A stretch of DNA of 64,000 nucleotides from an uncultured Clostridia bacterium (GCA_959602045.1 CAUGRT010000002.1:89659-153658), one strand, 5' to 3'. Shown: positions 24,298 to 33,490, counted from the first letter of the stretch. The notes: generated by a model from the letters alone, not told the origin. Made by a program: numbers and translations.

Positions 24298-25626
24298 ATG
24301 AAGAGAATTATGATTGCCGGTGCAAACAGCGGCTGCGGAAAAACGACAGTTACCTGCGCACTGCTCAAGGCATTGGTAAATCGGGGGGAGCAGGTTTCCG
24401 CATTCAAGTGCGGACCGGATTATATGGAGCCGATGTTCCACAGAAAAGTAATCGGTTTGGAGTCCTATAATCTGGATAGCTATTTTTTTGACGACAATAC
24501 ATTGAAATACTTGTTTGCTAAGCACAGCAACGAGCTTTCGATTTTAGAAGGAACGATGGGATTTTATGACGGAATCCAGTTTACCGACCGTGCAAGCGCG
24601 CATGAAATTTCCATGATTACCGATACACCGGTGGTTTTGGTGCTGAATGCCAAGGGCGTCGGGAACTCGGTCGGCGCTTTTATCAAGGGATTTCTTGATT
24701 ATTCGAAAAATAACATTAAAGGCGTTATTTTTAACGGAATCAGTCCGATGATTTATGAGCGGATGAAAGAAATCTGCGCTACGCTGAACGTAAAGCCGCT
24801 GGGGTATTTCCCCGGTATCGGGAATGCGTCGATTGAGAGCCGCCATTTGGGGATTATTACAAAAGCGGAGCTGGACGGCTTAAAGGACAGAGTGGAGTCG
24901 TTGGCAAAAACAGCTGAGGAATGTCTGGATATAGACGGAATTCTGGAGCTATGCTCCGACAGTCCCATTCAGTATAACCCCATTCCAATCCAAAAAATCG
25001 CCGATACAAGAATCGCGGTTGCAAAGGATCGGGCATTCTGTTTCTATTACAGAGCCAGCATGGAGCTTTTGGAGGAATTGGGCACTGAATTTGTATACTT
25101 CAGTCCCTTGCAGGATGAAAAGCTGCCGGAGGATATACAGGGATTGTTTTTGGGCGGTGGTTATCCGGAGCTTTACGCAGAGGCACTGGAAGCAAACACC
25201 TCAATGCGCGAAAGCATCCGCAATGCCATCGCAAGCAATATGCCTTGTATCGCCGAATGTGGCGGTTTTATGTATTTGCATGAGCACATGGGTGATTTTA
25301 CCAACAAGGAATATAACGGAGTCGGCGTGATTCCGGGCGGCTGCCGCAAAGTCAATCAGCTGCGTAATCTGGGATATATCACGATGACGGCAAGAAAAGA
25401 TAATTTGCTGTGCCGCAAAGGAGAAAGTATTCGGGCGCATGAATTTCATTGCTTCAGCAGTGATTCCAACGGTGATGCCTTTGTTGCACAGAAAGGCGAT
25501 ACCGAATGGCAATGCGTTGTTGCGGAGGGGAATCTGTTCGCAGGATTTCCGCATATGCATTTCTATGCCAATCCCGAATTTGCAAAAAACTTTATTCAAA
25601 AATGTGCGGATTTCAAGAGAGCATAA
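24298..25626 (+). CDS. cbiA: Cobyrinic acid a,c-diamide synthase
   Basis: A 442-residue CbiA/CobB: N-terminal dethiobiotin-synthetase-like ATPase with GANSGCGKTT, and a C-terminal class I glutaminase domain with cysteine in CIAECGGFMYL and histidine in EFHCF. It amidates the a and c side chains of cobyrinate or hydrogenobyrinate (in some archaea-like relatives the nickel analogue Ni-sirohydrochlorin). GGAGAG precedes the ATG. No other cobalamin genes are close, so it may serve a scattered pathway or act on another tetrapyrrole. Confidence 0.88.
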   Translation: MKRIMIAGANSGCGKTTVTCALLKALVNRGEQVSAFKCGPDYMEPMFHRKVIGLESYNLDSYFFDDNTLKYLFAKHSNELSILEGTMGFYDGIQFTDRASAHEISMITDTPVVLVLNAKGVGNSVGAFIKGFLDYSKNNIKGVIFNGISPMIYERMKEICATLNVKPLGYFPGIGNASIESRHLGIITKAELDGLKDRVESLAKTAEECLDIDGILELCSDSPIQYNPIPIQKIADTRIAVAKDRAFCFYYRASMELLEELGTEFVYFSPLQDEKLPEDIQGLFLGGGYPELYAEALEANTSMRESIRNAIASNMPCIAECGGFMYLHEHMGDFTNKEYNGVGVIPGGCRKVNQLRNLGYITMTARKDNLLCRKGESIRAHEFHCFSSDSNGDAFVAQKGDTEWQCVVAEGNLFAGFPHMHFYANPEFAKNFIQKCADFKRA

Positions 25627-25631
25627 AAATA

Positions 25632-25660
25632 GGGGCGATGTTGAATCGCCCCGTTTTTTA
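25632..25660. terminator. Bidirectional terminator after cbiA
   Basis: GGGGCGAT pairs with ATCGCCCC; T-run on the + side and A-rich flank on the other. It separates cbiA from the convergent phospholipase-like gene. Confidence 0.85.
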
Positions 25661-25662
25661 CT

Positions 25663-26325
25663 TCATAGAACCCCCACGTGGATTAATTGTTTTTGAATCA
25701 GCTCATTGGCGCAAGCAATAAACTGATTCATCGTCTGTTCATTCAGATAAGGATAGACCCTGTCAAGCGTCGTTTTTCCTCTGTTTTCATTATAGAAATC
25801 GACAATACTGCGTATTTGGGTGGTTAATTGATTTTTTTCATAATACGGCAGATAATCACGAACAGAATCCTTTTTCTCTAATAGCTCAAACGCACGGAAT
25901 CGCGGATGATCGCGTAAAAATTTATGATCCAGATCATACCAATCTTCTTTGATAACCTTCAAAAATTCCGGATTTTTGGCATATTCTTTTTGATAAACCG
26001 TATGCGTCGGCATATAAATGGTGGATGACCACATAATATCGGTCAGAAGGTGAATATAATAACCGAGGTAAAAAGAGTACGCCGCATCTCTTTCCTGATC
26101 TTGCAGGTACATGTTGAAAAAATCTTGATAACGGCAATCTATCTTTCTCCCCGTTGGCGTCCAGTGCGTTACGGTCGGAGGAGGGATAAATTCGCCAAGG
26201 CTATCCTTTTTTCCATAGCCGCAGTCGGGAGCGACCGATCCGGCAGCAAATTCAGACGCATCCAGTCCATCCATATGCTCTATAAAAAAATCCGCTATCC
26301 GAAGATGCACCAGCCATGTCGCCAT
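25663..26325 (-). CDS. Zinc-dependent phospholipase C family protein
   Basis: A 220-residue protein of the Zn-dependent PLC fold (PF00882). Zinc-ligand-like residues are seen in TWLVHLRIAD, GSVAPDCG, THWTP and the helix LGYYIHLLTDIMW (HxxxD). It lacks a signal peptide, so it is probably cytoplasmic and the true substrate is unknown. It has its own consensus promoter and shares a terminator with cbiA. Confidence 0.78.
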   Translation of the reverse strand: MATWLVHLRIADFFIEHMDGLDASEFAAGSVAPDCGYGKKDSLGEFIPPPTVTHWTPTGRKIDCRYQDFFNMYLQDQERDAAYSFYLGYYIHLLTDIMWSSTIYMPTHTVYQKEYAKNPEFLKVIKEDWYDLDHKFLRDHPRFRAFELLEKKDSVRDYLPYYEKNQLTTQIRSIVDFYNENRGKTTLDRVYPYLNEQTMNQFIACANELIQKQLIHVGVL

Positions 26326-26373
26326 ACATTCAACTCCCCTTGCTCTATACTGCCAACTTAAACCATAGAAATT

Positions 26374-26402
26374 ATTATACCATCATCCTGCGGCTTTGTC
26401 AA
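26374..26402 (-). promoter_or_regulatory. Promoter of the phospholipase-like gene
   Basis: Minus-strand TTGACA and TATAAT with a 17-base spacer, about 50 bases before the ATG. Perfect consensus. Confidence 0.85.
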
Positions 26403-26463
26403 TAATTTTTCTGTCAGCAGCGCCGGAACGCTCCCATGCCTAACACTTAAATCTGCAAACTAC

Positions 26464-26496
26464 AAAAGGGATCGCCGTATTGCGGTAATCCCTTAT
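26464..26496 (-). terminator. Possible terminator of the Wzz-CpsD-lipoprotein operon
   Basis: AAGGGAT pairs with ATCCCTT, with a further inner pairing, followed by TTTTG on the minus strand. The T-run is short, so termination may be partial. Confidence 0.55.
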
Positions 26497-26514
26497 TGAA
26501 GCAATATACACTGT

Positions 26515-27618
26515 TTAATCGAAGAAAATATCTCCGTCTGAATCCCCGGTTCCGGGAGTTAAACCAAAGATCGGCTCATATGGTTCCTCCGTCGGCTCAG
26601 GCGCTGCAGTTGCCGCCGGTCGTTGGGTAGCGGTCGGAGCAGGTGCTGCTGTAGCCGGTGCGGTCGTTGGCCGCGGTGCTGCGGTTGCCGGAGCTTGCGT
26701 TGCAGGAGCATGTGTTGATGGAATCCGCGTAGCAATCGGAGGCATGGTCGGCATCGGCTGCGGCGATGGTGAACGCATCGGTGAAGCCGATGGCGTAATG
26801 GACGGTGAGGGCGATGGCGAAGCTGGTTCAAGCTGCCCAAACAGCTTCTCCCGTTCCGTTTCTGTAATTCCATCCATGGATGCCAAATACTTTTTCGCCA
26901 AAGCAGTATTCAAATCCGCAATCTTTTCGGAATATTCGCTCGGAACACCACCATATACTTCATTTAACGCCGTAATAATGCTGTTATTTTCATTAATATA
27001 AAATCTGAAATCCTGATCCATATTTGCGTTATCTTCAACCTTAGCCAACGCTGCTTTGAATACTCTGGTGTCGTTTTCCCTCAAAAAAGTAAATGCCAGA
27101 ATATTTGAACGCTCACAATATTCCAGAAGAATATCCAAAAGCGTCTGCTGCGGATTTTCGCCGTTTTCATATTCATTATAAATATCATAGAAATCCAGAA
27201 CATCCTTATGAGTCTTTACCACATAAGCGTCCGGATTATTGCAATCGGTTATATCCTGGAGTAATCTGTAAACATTAACCGCATACGCAATTTCGATATC
27301 CACATCAATGGATTTTCTTTTTTCGGTGCATAAATAAGCCAGCTTTTCCTCTTTCCGCTTGCCATCCTCAAACTGCTGATAATAGGTTTTTTCATAAGCA
27401 TCGGCATACATGGTACAAGCATTAAGCTGCTGCTCATAGACCATTTTATCAATATCCTCAAGATAACGATAGCTTGAATTTTCCGATACCTTCGGAAGCG
27501 TATTTTGTATCGTTACTTCATCCAGACTTGTGGTGACTTCATCATAATTCGCGCAACCGGACAAGCAGGAAACAAGCAACGCACAGCATATCGCGCATAT
27601 AGAGATTTTCTTTTTCAA
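26515..27618 (-). CDS. Lipoprotein with Pro/Ala/Thr-rich tail, linked to Wzz/CpsD
   Basis: About 367 residues, not recognised as a named family. It begins with a lipoprotein signal (SCLSGC, lipid-modified Cys near residue 22), followed by a mostly helical, charged region (to about 260) and a long tail made of Pro, Ala, Thr and Ser (SPSPSITPSASP, then APATQAPATAAP and similar), ending in an acidic stretch FGLTPGTGDSDGDIFFD. The tail looks like a wall-spanning or glycosylated linker. TTG at 27618 is chosen because AAAGGAG lies ten bases before it and the signal peptide then has the usual length; a GTG at 27639 is also possible. It overlaps nothing and lies 7 bases after cpsD, so it is probably part of the exopolysaccharide module. 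Confidence 0.75.
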   Translation of the reverse strand: MKKKISICAICCALLVSCLSGCANYDEVTTSLDEVTIQNTLPKVSENSSYRYLEDIDKMVYEQQLNACTMYADAYEKTYYQQFEDGKRKEEKLAYLCTEKRKSIDVDIEIAYAVNVYRLLQDITDCNNPDAYVVKTHKDVLDFYDIYNEYENGENPQQTLLDILLEYCERSNILAFTFLRENDTRVFKAALAKVEDNANMDQDFRFYINENNSIITALNEVYGGVPSEYSEKIADLNTALAKKYLASMDGITETEREKLFGQLEPASPSPSPSITPSASPMRSPSPQPMPTMPPIATRIPSTHAPATQAPATAAPRPTTAPATAAPAPTATQRPAATAAPEPTEEPYEPIFGLTPGTGDSDGDIFFD

Positions 27619-27625
27619 GATCCTT

Positions 27626-28654
27626 CTACTCCTTTTCACTGTCCGGTTTGCTTTCCAAATCCACTATGCTCTCCTCCGGCTCAACCACAATAGGGTCAAC
27701 CTCCGAAAGATCAAATTTTACCTCTTCAACAGGTTCTTCCGATGCCTTTGCGGAAGTGTCCGGTCGATCGCTGTATTGATAGGAATATTTCTCGCCATAG
27801 CTGTAATTATAAGCATAATTATAACCGTATTTATAACCATACTTGTAGCCGTAACGACGGCCATATGAGTTGCGGTAAGAGCCATAGGATGCGCCCGATG
27901 GGTCAATATCGTTAACAAAGAAGCCCAAAACCTTTGCATTCGCAATCTTTAGAAGATTTAATGCATGCGTTACGCTGTCGTGGTTTGTGAGTCCTTCACG
28001 AACCACCAGAATAATACCGCTTACATTGGTAGACAATGCAACGGCATCCGTTACAACCGTCACCGGCGGAGTATCAATCAATATATAGTCATACTGCTTT
28101 TTCAGCATGTCCAGCAAATTCTTCATCGCGTCCGAAGCCAAAAGCTCCGCGGGATTCGGTGGAACCGGACCGGATGCAAGACAATCCAAGCCATCGCGCA
28201 AATCGCGGTATACCACCTCATCAAAGGTTTTCTGGTTCGATAAAATCGTTGAAAGTCCGTTCGTCTTTACAACGCCTAAATATTGGTGAACACGCGGCTT
28301 TCGGAGGTCGCCGTCCATAATCAGCACCTTTGCACCCGTCTGCGCAAAGGTAATGGCAAGATTCAAGGAAGAAGTTGTTTTACCCTCGCCCGGATTGGCA
28401 CTGGTAAGCGCAATAACCTTGCACTCATCACTTCCGGAACCGGATACGGAGAAGATGATATTCGTTCTCGCGGTTCTATACGCCTCCCGAATCACAAACG
28501 GTGTCTCGGAATTCAGAATCGCCATCTGATTTCTCTTGATAGAAGCCTGCTTCCATTCCTGCCGCGTCATTTTCTTGCTAAAGATGCCGCCGAATCTTTG
28601 CTTGGATAACTTCTGTGATGTAGTATTCGTTTTGTTGTGTTTATTATCAGACAT
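27626..28654 (-). CDS. CpsD/CapB-type tyrosine kinase (BY-kinase)
   Basis: A 342-residue cytoplasmic BY-kinase. Walker A is NPGEGKTT (about residues 87-94), Walker A' is VLIMDGDLRKPR and Walker B is ILIDTPP. It autophosphorylates on a C-terminal tyrosine cluster and, with its Wzz partner, controls capsule or exopolysaccharide length. The cluster here is extreme: roughly residues 250-290 are rich in Tyr, Gly, Asn and Lys (RYGYKYGYKYGYNYAYNYS), far longer than the usual few tyrosines. The C-terminus continues with an acidic, Pro/Glu-rich extension. It lies 10 bases downstream of wzz. Confidence 0.92.
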   Translation of the reverse strand: MSDNKHNKTNTTSQKLSKQRFGGIFSKKMTRQEWKQASIKRNQMAILNSETPFVIREAYRTARTNIIFSVSGSGSDECKVIALTSANPGEGKTTSSLNLAITFAQTGAKVLIMDGDLRKPRVHQYLGVVKTNGLSTILSNQKTFDEVVYRDLRDGLDCLASGPVPPNPAELLASDAMKNLLDMLKKQYDYILIDTPPVTVVTDAVALSTNVSGIILVVREGLTNHDSVTHALNLLKIANAKVLGFFVNDIDPSGASYGSYRNSYGRRYGYKYGYKYGYNYAYNYSYGEKYSYQYSDRPDTSAKASEEPVEEVKFDLSEVDPIVVEPEESIVDLESKPDSEKE

Positions 28655-28664
28655 TCATGACACC

Positions 28665-29408
28665 TCACATATCTACCAGGTTCGGAATTTCGCCCAAAAT
28701 CGGAAGCCCATACCGATTGGTAAGCTCCTCGGAGCTCTTAACCCGGTTATCAAACAGACTGATCAGGAATATGATCAGTATAGCAACAGCCGCACCGCCG
28801 ATAAAGCCGATAACGCCCAGCTTAAAAGCACTGTCGGCAATCTGATCGGTCGCCTCTTTCGGGTATTCGATGACTTTCACCGATCCACCCTCAAACACCT
28901 GCGCAATTTTCGCCGGAGCATTTCGGATAATGCTCTTTGCAATCAGATAAGCGTCATGCGAATCCGTCGCTTTAATATCAATAGTAATCAGGTTCGTTTC
29001 TTCTACAGCGGTATAAGTTGTCATTTTCAGGATGGATGACGCGCTATATTTATTATCAATTCCATCGCTGACATCCTCTAAAAACGGAGTGCTTTTCAAA
29101 ACCTCAATATAAGTCGGCAAAAGCGTTTTTGCCGCTTGGATACCGGAAGCATTAACATCATCCGTTTTGGTTTCTTTCTGTGTATCAATGTATAAGGTTC
29201 CGGAGGATTCATATTCCGGTACGGACGTTATTTTAGAATACGCATACGCTCCGCCTCCGGCTAAAATTGCAAGAACTGCAATTAACCACCAAAAACTTAA
29301 CATCAAGTTAATAATATCTACAATCGACATCTGCATCTCTGTATCGTTACTTTCATTTTCAGCCAATTTCAAAGCAGCAGGACTCAGATTTGCGTTGTTT
29401 TCTTCCAT
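28665..29408 (-). CDS. Wzz/CpsC-type chain-length regulator
   Basis: A 247-residue protein with an N-terminal membrane segment (FWWLIAVLAILAGGGAYAY) and a C-terminal one (LGVIGFIGGAAVAILIIF) enclosing an extracellular domain, as in Firmicute CpsC/CapA. It activates the CpsD kinase and sets polymer length. A very good promoter lies upstream. No glycosyltransferases or flippase are nearby, so the polymer locus must be elsewhere. Confidence 0.9.
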   Translation of the reverse strand: MEENNANLSPAALKLAENESNDTEMQMSIVDIINLMLSFWWLIAVLAILAGGGAYAYSKITSVPEYESSGTLYIDTQKETKTDDVNASGIQAAKTLLPTYIEVLKSTPFLEDVSDGIDNKYSASSILKMTTYTAVEETNLITIDIKATDSHDAYLIAKSIIRNAPAKIAQVFEGGSVKVIEYPKEATDQIADSAFKLGVIGFIGGAAVAILIIFLISLFDNRVKSSEELTNRYGLPILGEIPNLVDM

Positions 29409-29455
29409 TTAAATACCTCCAGTGCTGTTGTACATAGAATCATTCATACTGAAAT

Positions 29456-29484
29456 ATTATAGCATAAAAATAATAGCTTGTCAA
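29456..29484 (-). promoter_or_regulatory. Promoter of the Wzz-CpsD-lipoprotein operon
   Basis: Minus-strand TTGACA and TATAAT with a 17-base spacer, about 48 bases before the Wzz start. The remaining gap to 29608 shows no other feature. Confidence 0.85.
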
Positions 29485-29608
29485 CCAATCAATATAAATC
29501 AGTTCAAGAATATACGAATTATCATATAAAATGTCAACCAATGTCAATCATAAACCGCACGCAGGTCTTTTAAATGTTCTTGAATTGTTCAGTCTCCTGT
29601 TCCGGCTT

Positions 29609-30528
29609 TTACCACCGAGAAACAAAATCCAATGTTTCCGTCAGCGAATCCATCCGCGCTTTTCGTCCTTGCTCTTTATTTTTCCATCGGTCGCCTTTAA
29701 AAAGCTTTGTCCCCCGCAAGTCCATCGGGACAAACAGATGTCCGCCATAATCATAACTCAAATGCCGGCAGAAATATGGAAAACTGCAATCCTGCAATCG
29801 CTTTATACTCTGTTTTGCTGCGAGCTCCGATGGCCACATAGTATCCATTTTAGAGGAAATCAGCAAAATAGGGCCGATTATTTTCTCGGCCTGAATCACG
29901 GCGGCAGGGTTAGGAGGCTGCACAAGAGGCAGGTAAAGATCATACATAGTTAATTCCCGCATTCGTATGTTCTTCCGAAGCACCTGACCGAGCGGAAATT
30001 TTTCCGAAGCACCTGACCGAGCGGAAATTTTTCCGACCGGTAAGCGGTATAAGGAACTTCTTTTCCATGAAAACTCCAGCTGCTTCCCGATACAAAAGAA
30101 ATACCTTTTTTCTTCCTGAATCCCTGACATACGGTATTCATGGGTGCAACCGCAATCACCGCATTGACAAGTCCCGGCAAGAGGCTTCCCGCCGTCAGCG
30201 CCAGCTCTGCTCCTTTTGAGATCCCCCACAATCCCACTTTTTCATATCCCATCTCGTGCAGCCGTTTTGCTGCTGCCTCCAAGAAATCAATCGGAATACA
30301 AGAGAATTGTCCGGGCAGTCCATCCTCCATTACATATGCCAGAGCCAGAGTTGTCAGCCCATGAGATTGAAAAACACTGGCTAACCTCCGGGACAAATCA
30401 ATTTTCCCATCGCTGCCGCTGAAACAGATTAGCGCTTTTCCCGGATATTGATCCTCCGTTGGAAGAAATAGTTCTCCATAAAACCCATCCGTTTTGACGC
30501 AATAGGTATTATTTTTCACTTTAGCCAT
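29609..30528 (-). pseudogene. Acyl-CoA thioester hydrolase/BAAT-like alpha/beta hydrolase, broken by duplication
   Basis: The N-terminal frame (start ATG 30528, with GAAAGG upstream) carries the alpha/beta hydrolase core, with nucleophile motif GISKGAE in a Ser-Lys form typical of the acyl-CoA thioesterase/BAAT C-terminal domain. The frame ends shortly after a 29 bp perfect tandem duplication at 29973-30030. The rest of the gene, with the Asp in SSKMDTMWP and His in YDYGGHLF, is in another frame. Removing one 29 bp unit joins the two parts in one reading frame across EKFPLGQVLRKNIRMREL. A two-protein split is unlikely since the catalytic triad is divided. Confidence 0.85.
29973..30030. repeat. 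29 bp perfect tandem duplication
   Basis: Two identical 29-base units beginning TTCCGAAGCACCTGACC, plus 6 bases of a third. The unit is not a multiple of three, so it shifts the thioesterase-like gene out of frame. Confidence 0.95.
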
Positions 30529-30610
30529 AACCTTTTGTTCCTTTCTCCATCTTTTGATTGATCGCCTTTTTATTATACCACAATTCCGATATTCGTGCAA
30601 ACTTTTAATA

Positions 30611-31593
30611 TCAGCCAACAGTCAAAACAACTTTACCGATATTCTTACCCTGTTGAAGCACTGCATGTGCATCTTCTGCCTTTTCAATCGGAAATACTTG
30701 ATAAATGGTCGGCTTTACAAGTCCTGCTTCAATCTTCGGGAACACATTTTTAACAAGTTCGGCAAGAATTTGCGCCTTAACCTCCGGCGTTCTTGAACGC
30801 AGTGTTGAGCCTATAATTCTTACGTTTCTAACATAAATATTTTTAAGGTCTATTTCGGTTTTCTGTCCTGCCAAAGCCGCAATCATTATCCATCTTGCAC
30901 CGTGCGTCAGATATGGAAGACACTCGCCCATATTCTCGCCCCCAAACAATCTATTGTAACGTCAACTCCATGACCCATCTCAAGCTCTCGCTTTAGAACA
31001 TCAGCCGTTTTTTCCTTTGATGTGTTGATTATAACATCAGCATTAAGATGTTTAATTGATTCTGCAATTTTGTCGGACAAAACAGAGGTTATAACTCTTA
31101 TTCCGAATGCTTTTGCCATAGGAATAATCACGCTTGCAAGTCCGCTTGCGCCGGCATGCATTAAAAGCGTGTTGCCCTCTTTGATTTTCCCCTCAATAAA
31201 CAGATTTAACTATGCCGTTGCAAACGCCTCCGGTATTGCCGCTACTTCTACCATTGAGCAGTTTTTCGGCACCGGCATAAGCATATCGTATTTTACAGAT
31301 ACGTACTCCGCATATCCTCTGCCGCCCAAAAGCGCACATACCTTATCCCCTATTTCCCAATCCGATTTCTCTTTTGCGCCTTTTCCAAGTTCAATGATTT
31401 CCCCTGAAATTTCAAGTCCCATCCACTCAGGACATCCCGGAGGCGGTGGATAATCCCCCTCTCTCTGCATTAGATCCGCACGGTTTAACGCCGCTGCTTC
31501 AATCTTTACAAGCACCTCATCAGTTTTTATAATCGGGTCTGCCACATCGCTCCAACTAAGCGACTTATCATCATTTATTAATATTGCTTTCAT
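30611..31593 (-). pseudogene. Zinc-type/quinone oxidoreductase (MDR family), inactivated twice
   Basis: The full-length homologue would be about 327 residues of the NADPH:quinone reductase (TP53I3-like) group. The N-terminal part is read to EAFATA, then an in-frame TAG at 31210-31212 replaces the usual Tyr codon; the same frame continues with LNLFIEGKIKEGNTLLMHAG and the nucleotide-binding domain. A second lesion follows at the G-run at 30939-30943: five Gs where six are needed, after VTIDCLG. The next part (ENMGECLPYLTHGARW) continues to 30611 in the shifted frame. A start for the middle piece is available but the reductase cannot be made whole. Confidence 0.88.
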
Positions 31594-31606
31594 AATATCT
31601 TGTCCT

Positions 31607-31978
31607 TTACATTACATTTTTTAAAATTTCATCCATTTTATTTGATATATCATTTTCAAACCACAGATAATCTTTGGGCAGCGCCCCCAATTCTTTTTTG
31701 AGTCCCTGTTTTAAAGGCATAAGTTCAGACTGCTTTAAGCCTGTAACTGAAAGAATTTTTGAATTATCTATTATTCGATTGAAATATCTGTCATATTTCA
31801 GCTGATACGTCATGTACGGGCTAAGCTTTAAATATGTTTCGGTATTAACAGGAATGTATTCAAGTCCAATTAGTTCCTTATAATATTCTGCAATTTCTCC
31901 CCATGTATGATGCTCAGCTGTAGAGGCAGTGAATATTTCCCGTTTCGCTCTTTCATTACACACAAGTAAAGAAATCAT
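31607..31978 (-). pseudogene. C-terminal piece of a sugar epimerase/dehydratase, out of frame
   Basis: A 123-residue fragment that continues the epimerase part of 31975-33402. The frames join if one G is added in the G-run at 31992-31997 (six Gs seen, seven needed to read SWGGDVGKMIS). The protein has TWGEIAEYYKELIG and the C-terminal substrate-lid region of extended SDRs. It lies 13 bases upstream of the quinone oxidoreductase pseudogene. Confidence 0.8.
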
Positions 31979-33402
31979 CTTTCCGACATCTCCCCCCAGC
32001 TCATAGTTGCTTGAACATTTAGTGCATCCTCAGGGACAATGCTCGGAAGCCCCTGTCTGCATCTTCTTACAAAGACATATGCTTCAAGCGTAGTAAGCTG
32101 AAATCTATATTTTGAATATGTAATTGCAGGGCGTACAATCGTCCAATTATTGTACTTTGAAGCACGAAGGATATTTTCGCATCTTGCCTTGAAAAGACCA
32201 TATTCCTCTGTTGATAAATACTGCATATCTGTCGTTGCATCAAGCAACCTCGGGGATGTTTCCCGTATAGGAGTTTCTTTGTCGGCATATACCCTATAGG
32301 TTGACAAGAATATATAGTGGGCTGTACTTTCTAAAAACATCTCGAATCTTTCAGCAAATTGCATAGTAGTATAAACCATAAAATCCACCACAGCATCATA
32401 TCTGTTTTTTAAAGTACGGCTCATAATCTCTCTATCCATTGCATTTTCCTGTATATAACGAAGTCCTTTTTGATGGCTGACAACATTGTCCAACGTCATC
32501 ACATCGACTTCATAACCCAGCTTCAAAAGCTCCGGAACAAGATATACACCCATTGCTCCCGTTCCCCCATAGTTCGTCTTATTGCCATAGTGCGTCTTTT
32601 GTCCGTAATCCGCTGTGTCCTCACCATTTGCAGATCCAATCAAAATATAAGATTTACTATCATCATTTACATACAATGCTACCGCATGCATACGACTTGC
32701 TGCCTTAAGGCTGAAATTTATATGCTGCTTATCTCCGTCGGCAATATCTTTTATTTTTATATTTTCACCCAAGTCAAGCACTGCAAGGCTTTTATACCAA
32801 CTGCCATAGCCTGTAATCGTCATTGCATTCCCTTGACCTTCCTTATAAAACCCTACCCAACCATGACTTGTCTCTGCGCGATATTCAGGGTTTTCACTGA
32901 TTTTCCATGTAACTCCGCTCGGATTCTGATATATGATTTCCCCTCCGTTTGGATTGAGCAGCCACAATTTTTTGTCAGCCGGTACCTCTGAAACGCCGTC
33001 AAAGGTTGTGCCGTAGCCGCTGTAAGGGCCTGCCGAAAAATCCTCTTTGTATAAAAAATATCCGTTTTCTTCAACGGCAATAGGTTCTTCCTCGGGATTT
33101 CCCCCGGGATTCTCCTCGTTATTTTCGACATTTTCCCCTTCGGAATGTAAAGCTGTTTGTTCATTTAAAACGACTATCTCATCTTCACCGTTGTTTTCTT
33201 CGTTGTTTTCTTCATTCTTATCAATTACTTTATTATCCAATAAATCAGGTGCCGCTTCGTTAATTGATTTTATATTTTGTTCCGCTTCAAGATCAAAATC
33301 CAGCTGTTCCTCCTGTGAAGAAGTCTCCGCAAATGACGGAAATGTCCATGTTGCAAAAAGAAGCGATATTACAGTTAAAAATACATAAAATCTTTTATAC
33401 AT
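31975..33402 (-). pseudogene. Secreted protein N-terminus fused to a sugar-nucleotide epimerase-like Rossmann domain
   Basis: One open frame of 475 residues with two unlike parts. Residues 1-275: signal peptide (FLTVISLLFATWTFPSFA), acidic Asn/Glu-rich linker (NEENNEENNGEDE) and an extracellular beta domain. From about residue 276: an extended SDR with GGTGAMGVYLV (nucleotide loop), Tyr/Lys pair in EYGLFKARCE, and no transmembrane segment. The join lies in a short repeat (KTHYGN, KTNYGG; 18 bp period). An NAD enzyme behind a signal peptide makes no sense, so this is most likely a chimera made by a deletion or recombination, later frameshifted at 31992-31997. A real fusion cannot be excluded. 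Confidence 0.75.
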
Positions 33403-33443
33403 ATATTGTTCCCTTTCTCAAAATAACGCGTTGAATTTGCAAG

Positions 33444-33475
33444 ACGGACAGCGCGGAAAAATCCACGCTATCCGT
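33444..33475. other. Inverted repeat without a T-run
   Basis: ACGGACAGCGCGGA pairs with TCCACGCTATCCGT (12 of 14 positions, one of the mismatches G-T). It follows the end of the secreted-protein remnant on the minus strand. It may be a weak terminator, as no run of Ts follows it. Confidence 0.5.
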
Positions 33476-33490
33476 TGCATAATCATTTTT

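Noticed and set aside
26590..26830. Minisatellite at the lipoprotein gene tail
   Set aside because: Low-complexity codons for Pro, Ala, Thr and Ser without an exact repeat unit; treated as a protein linker.
27720..27860. Non-coding repeat of TATAACCATACTTGTAGCC type
   Set aside because: It codes for the tyrosine-rich tail of the BY-kinase in one frame, so it is reported with that gene.
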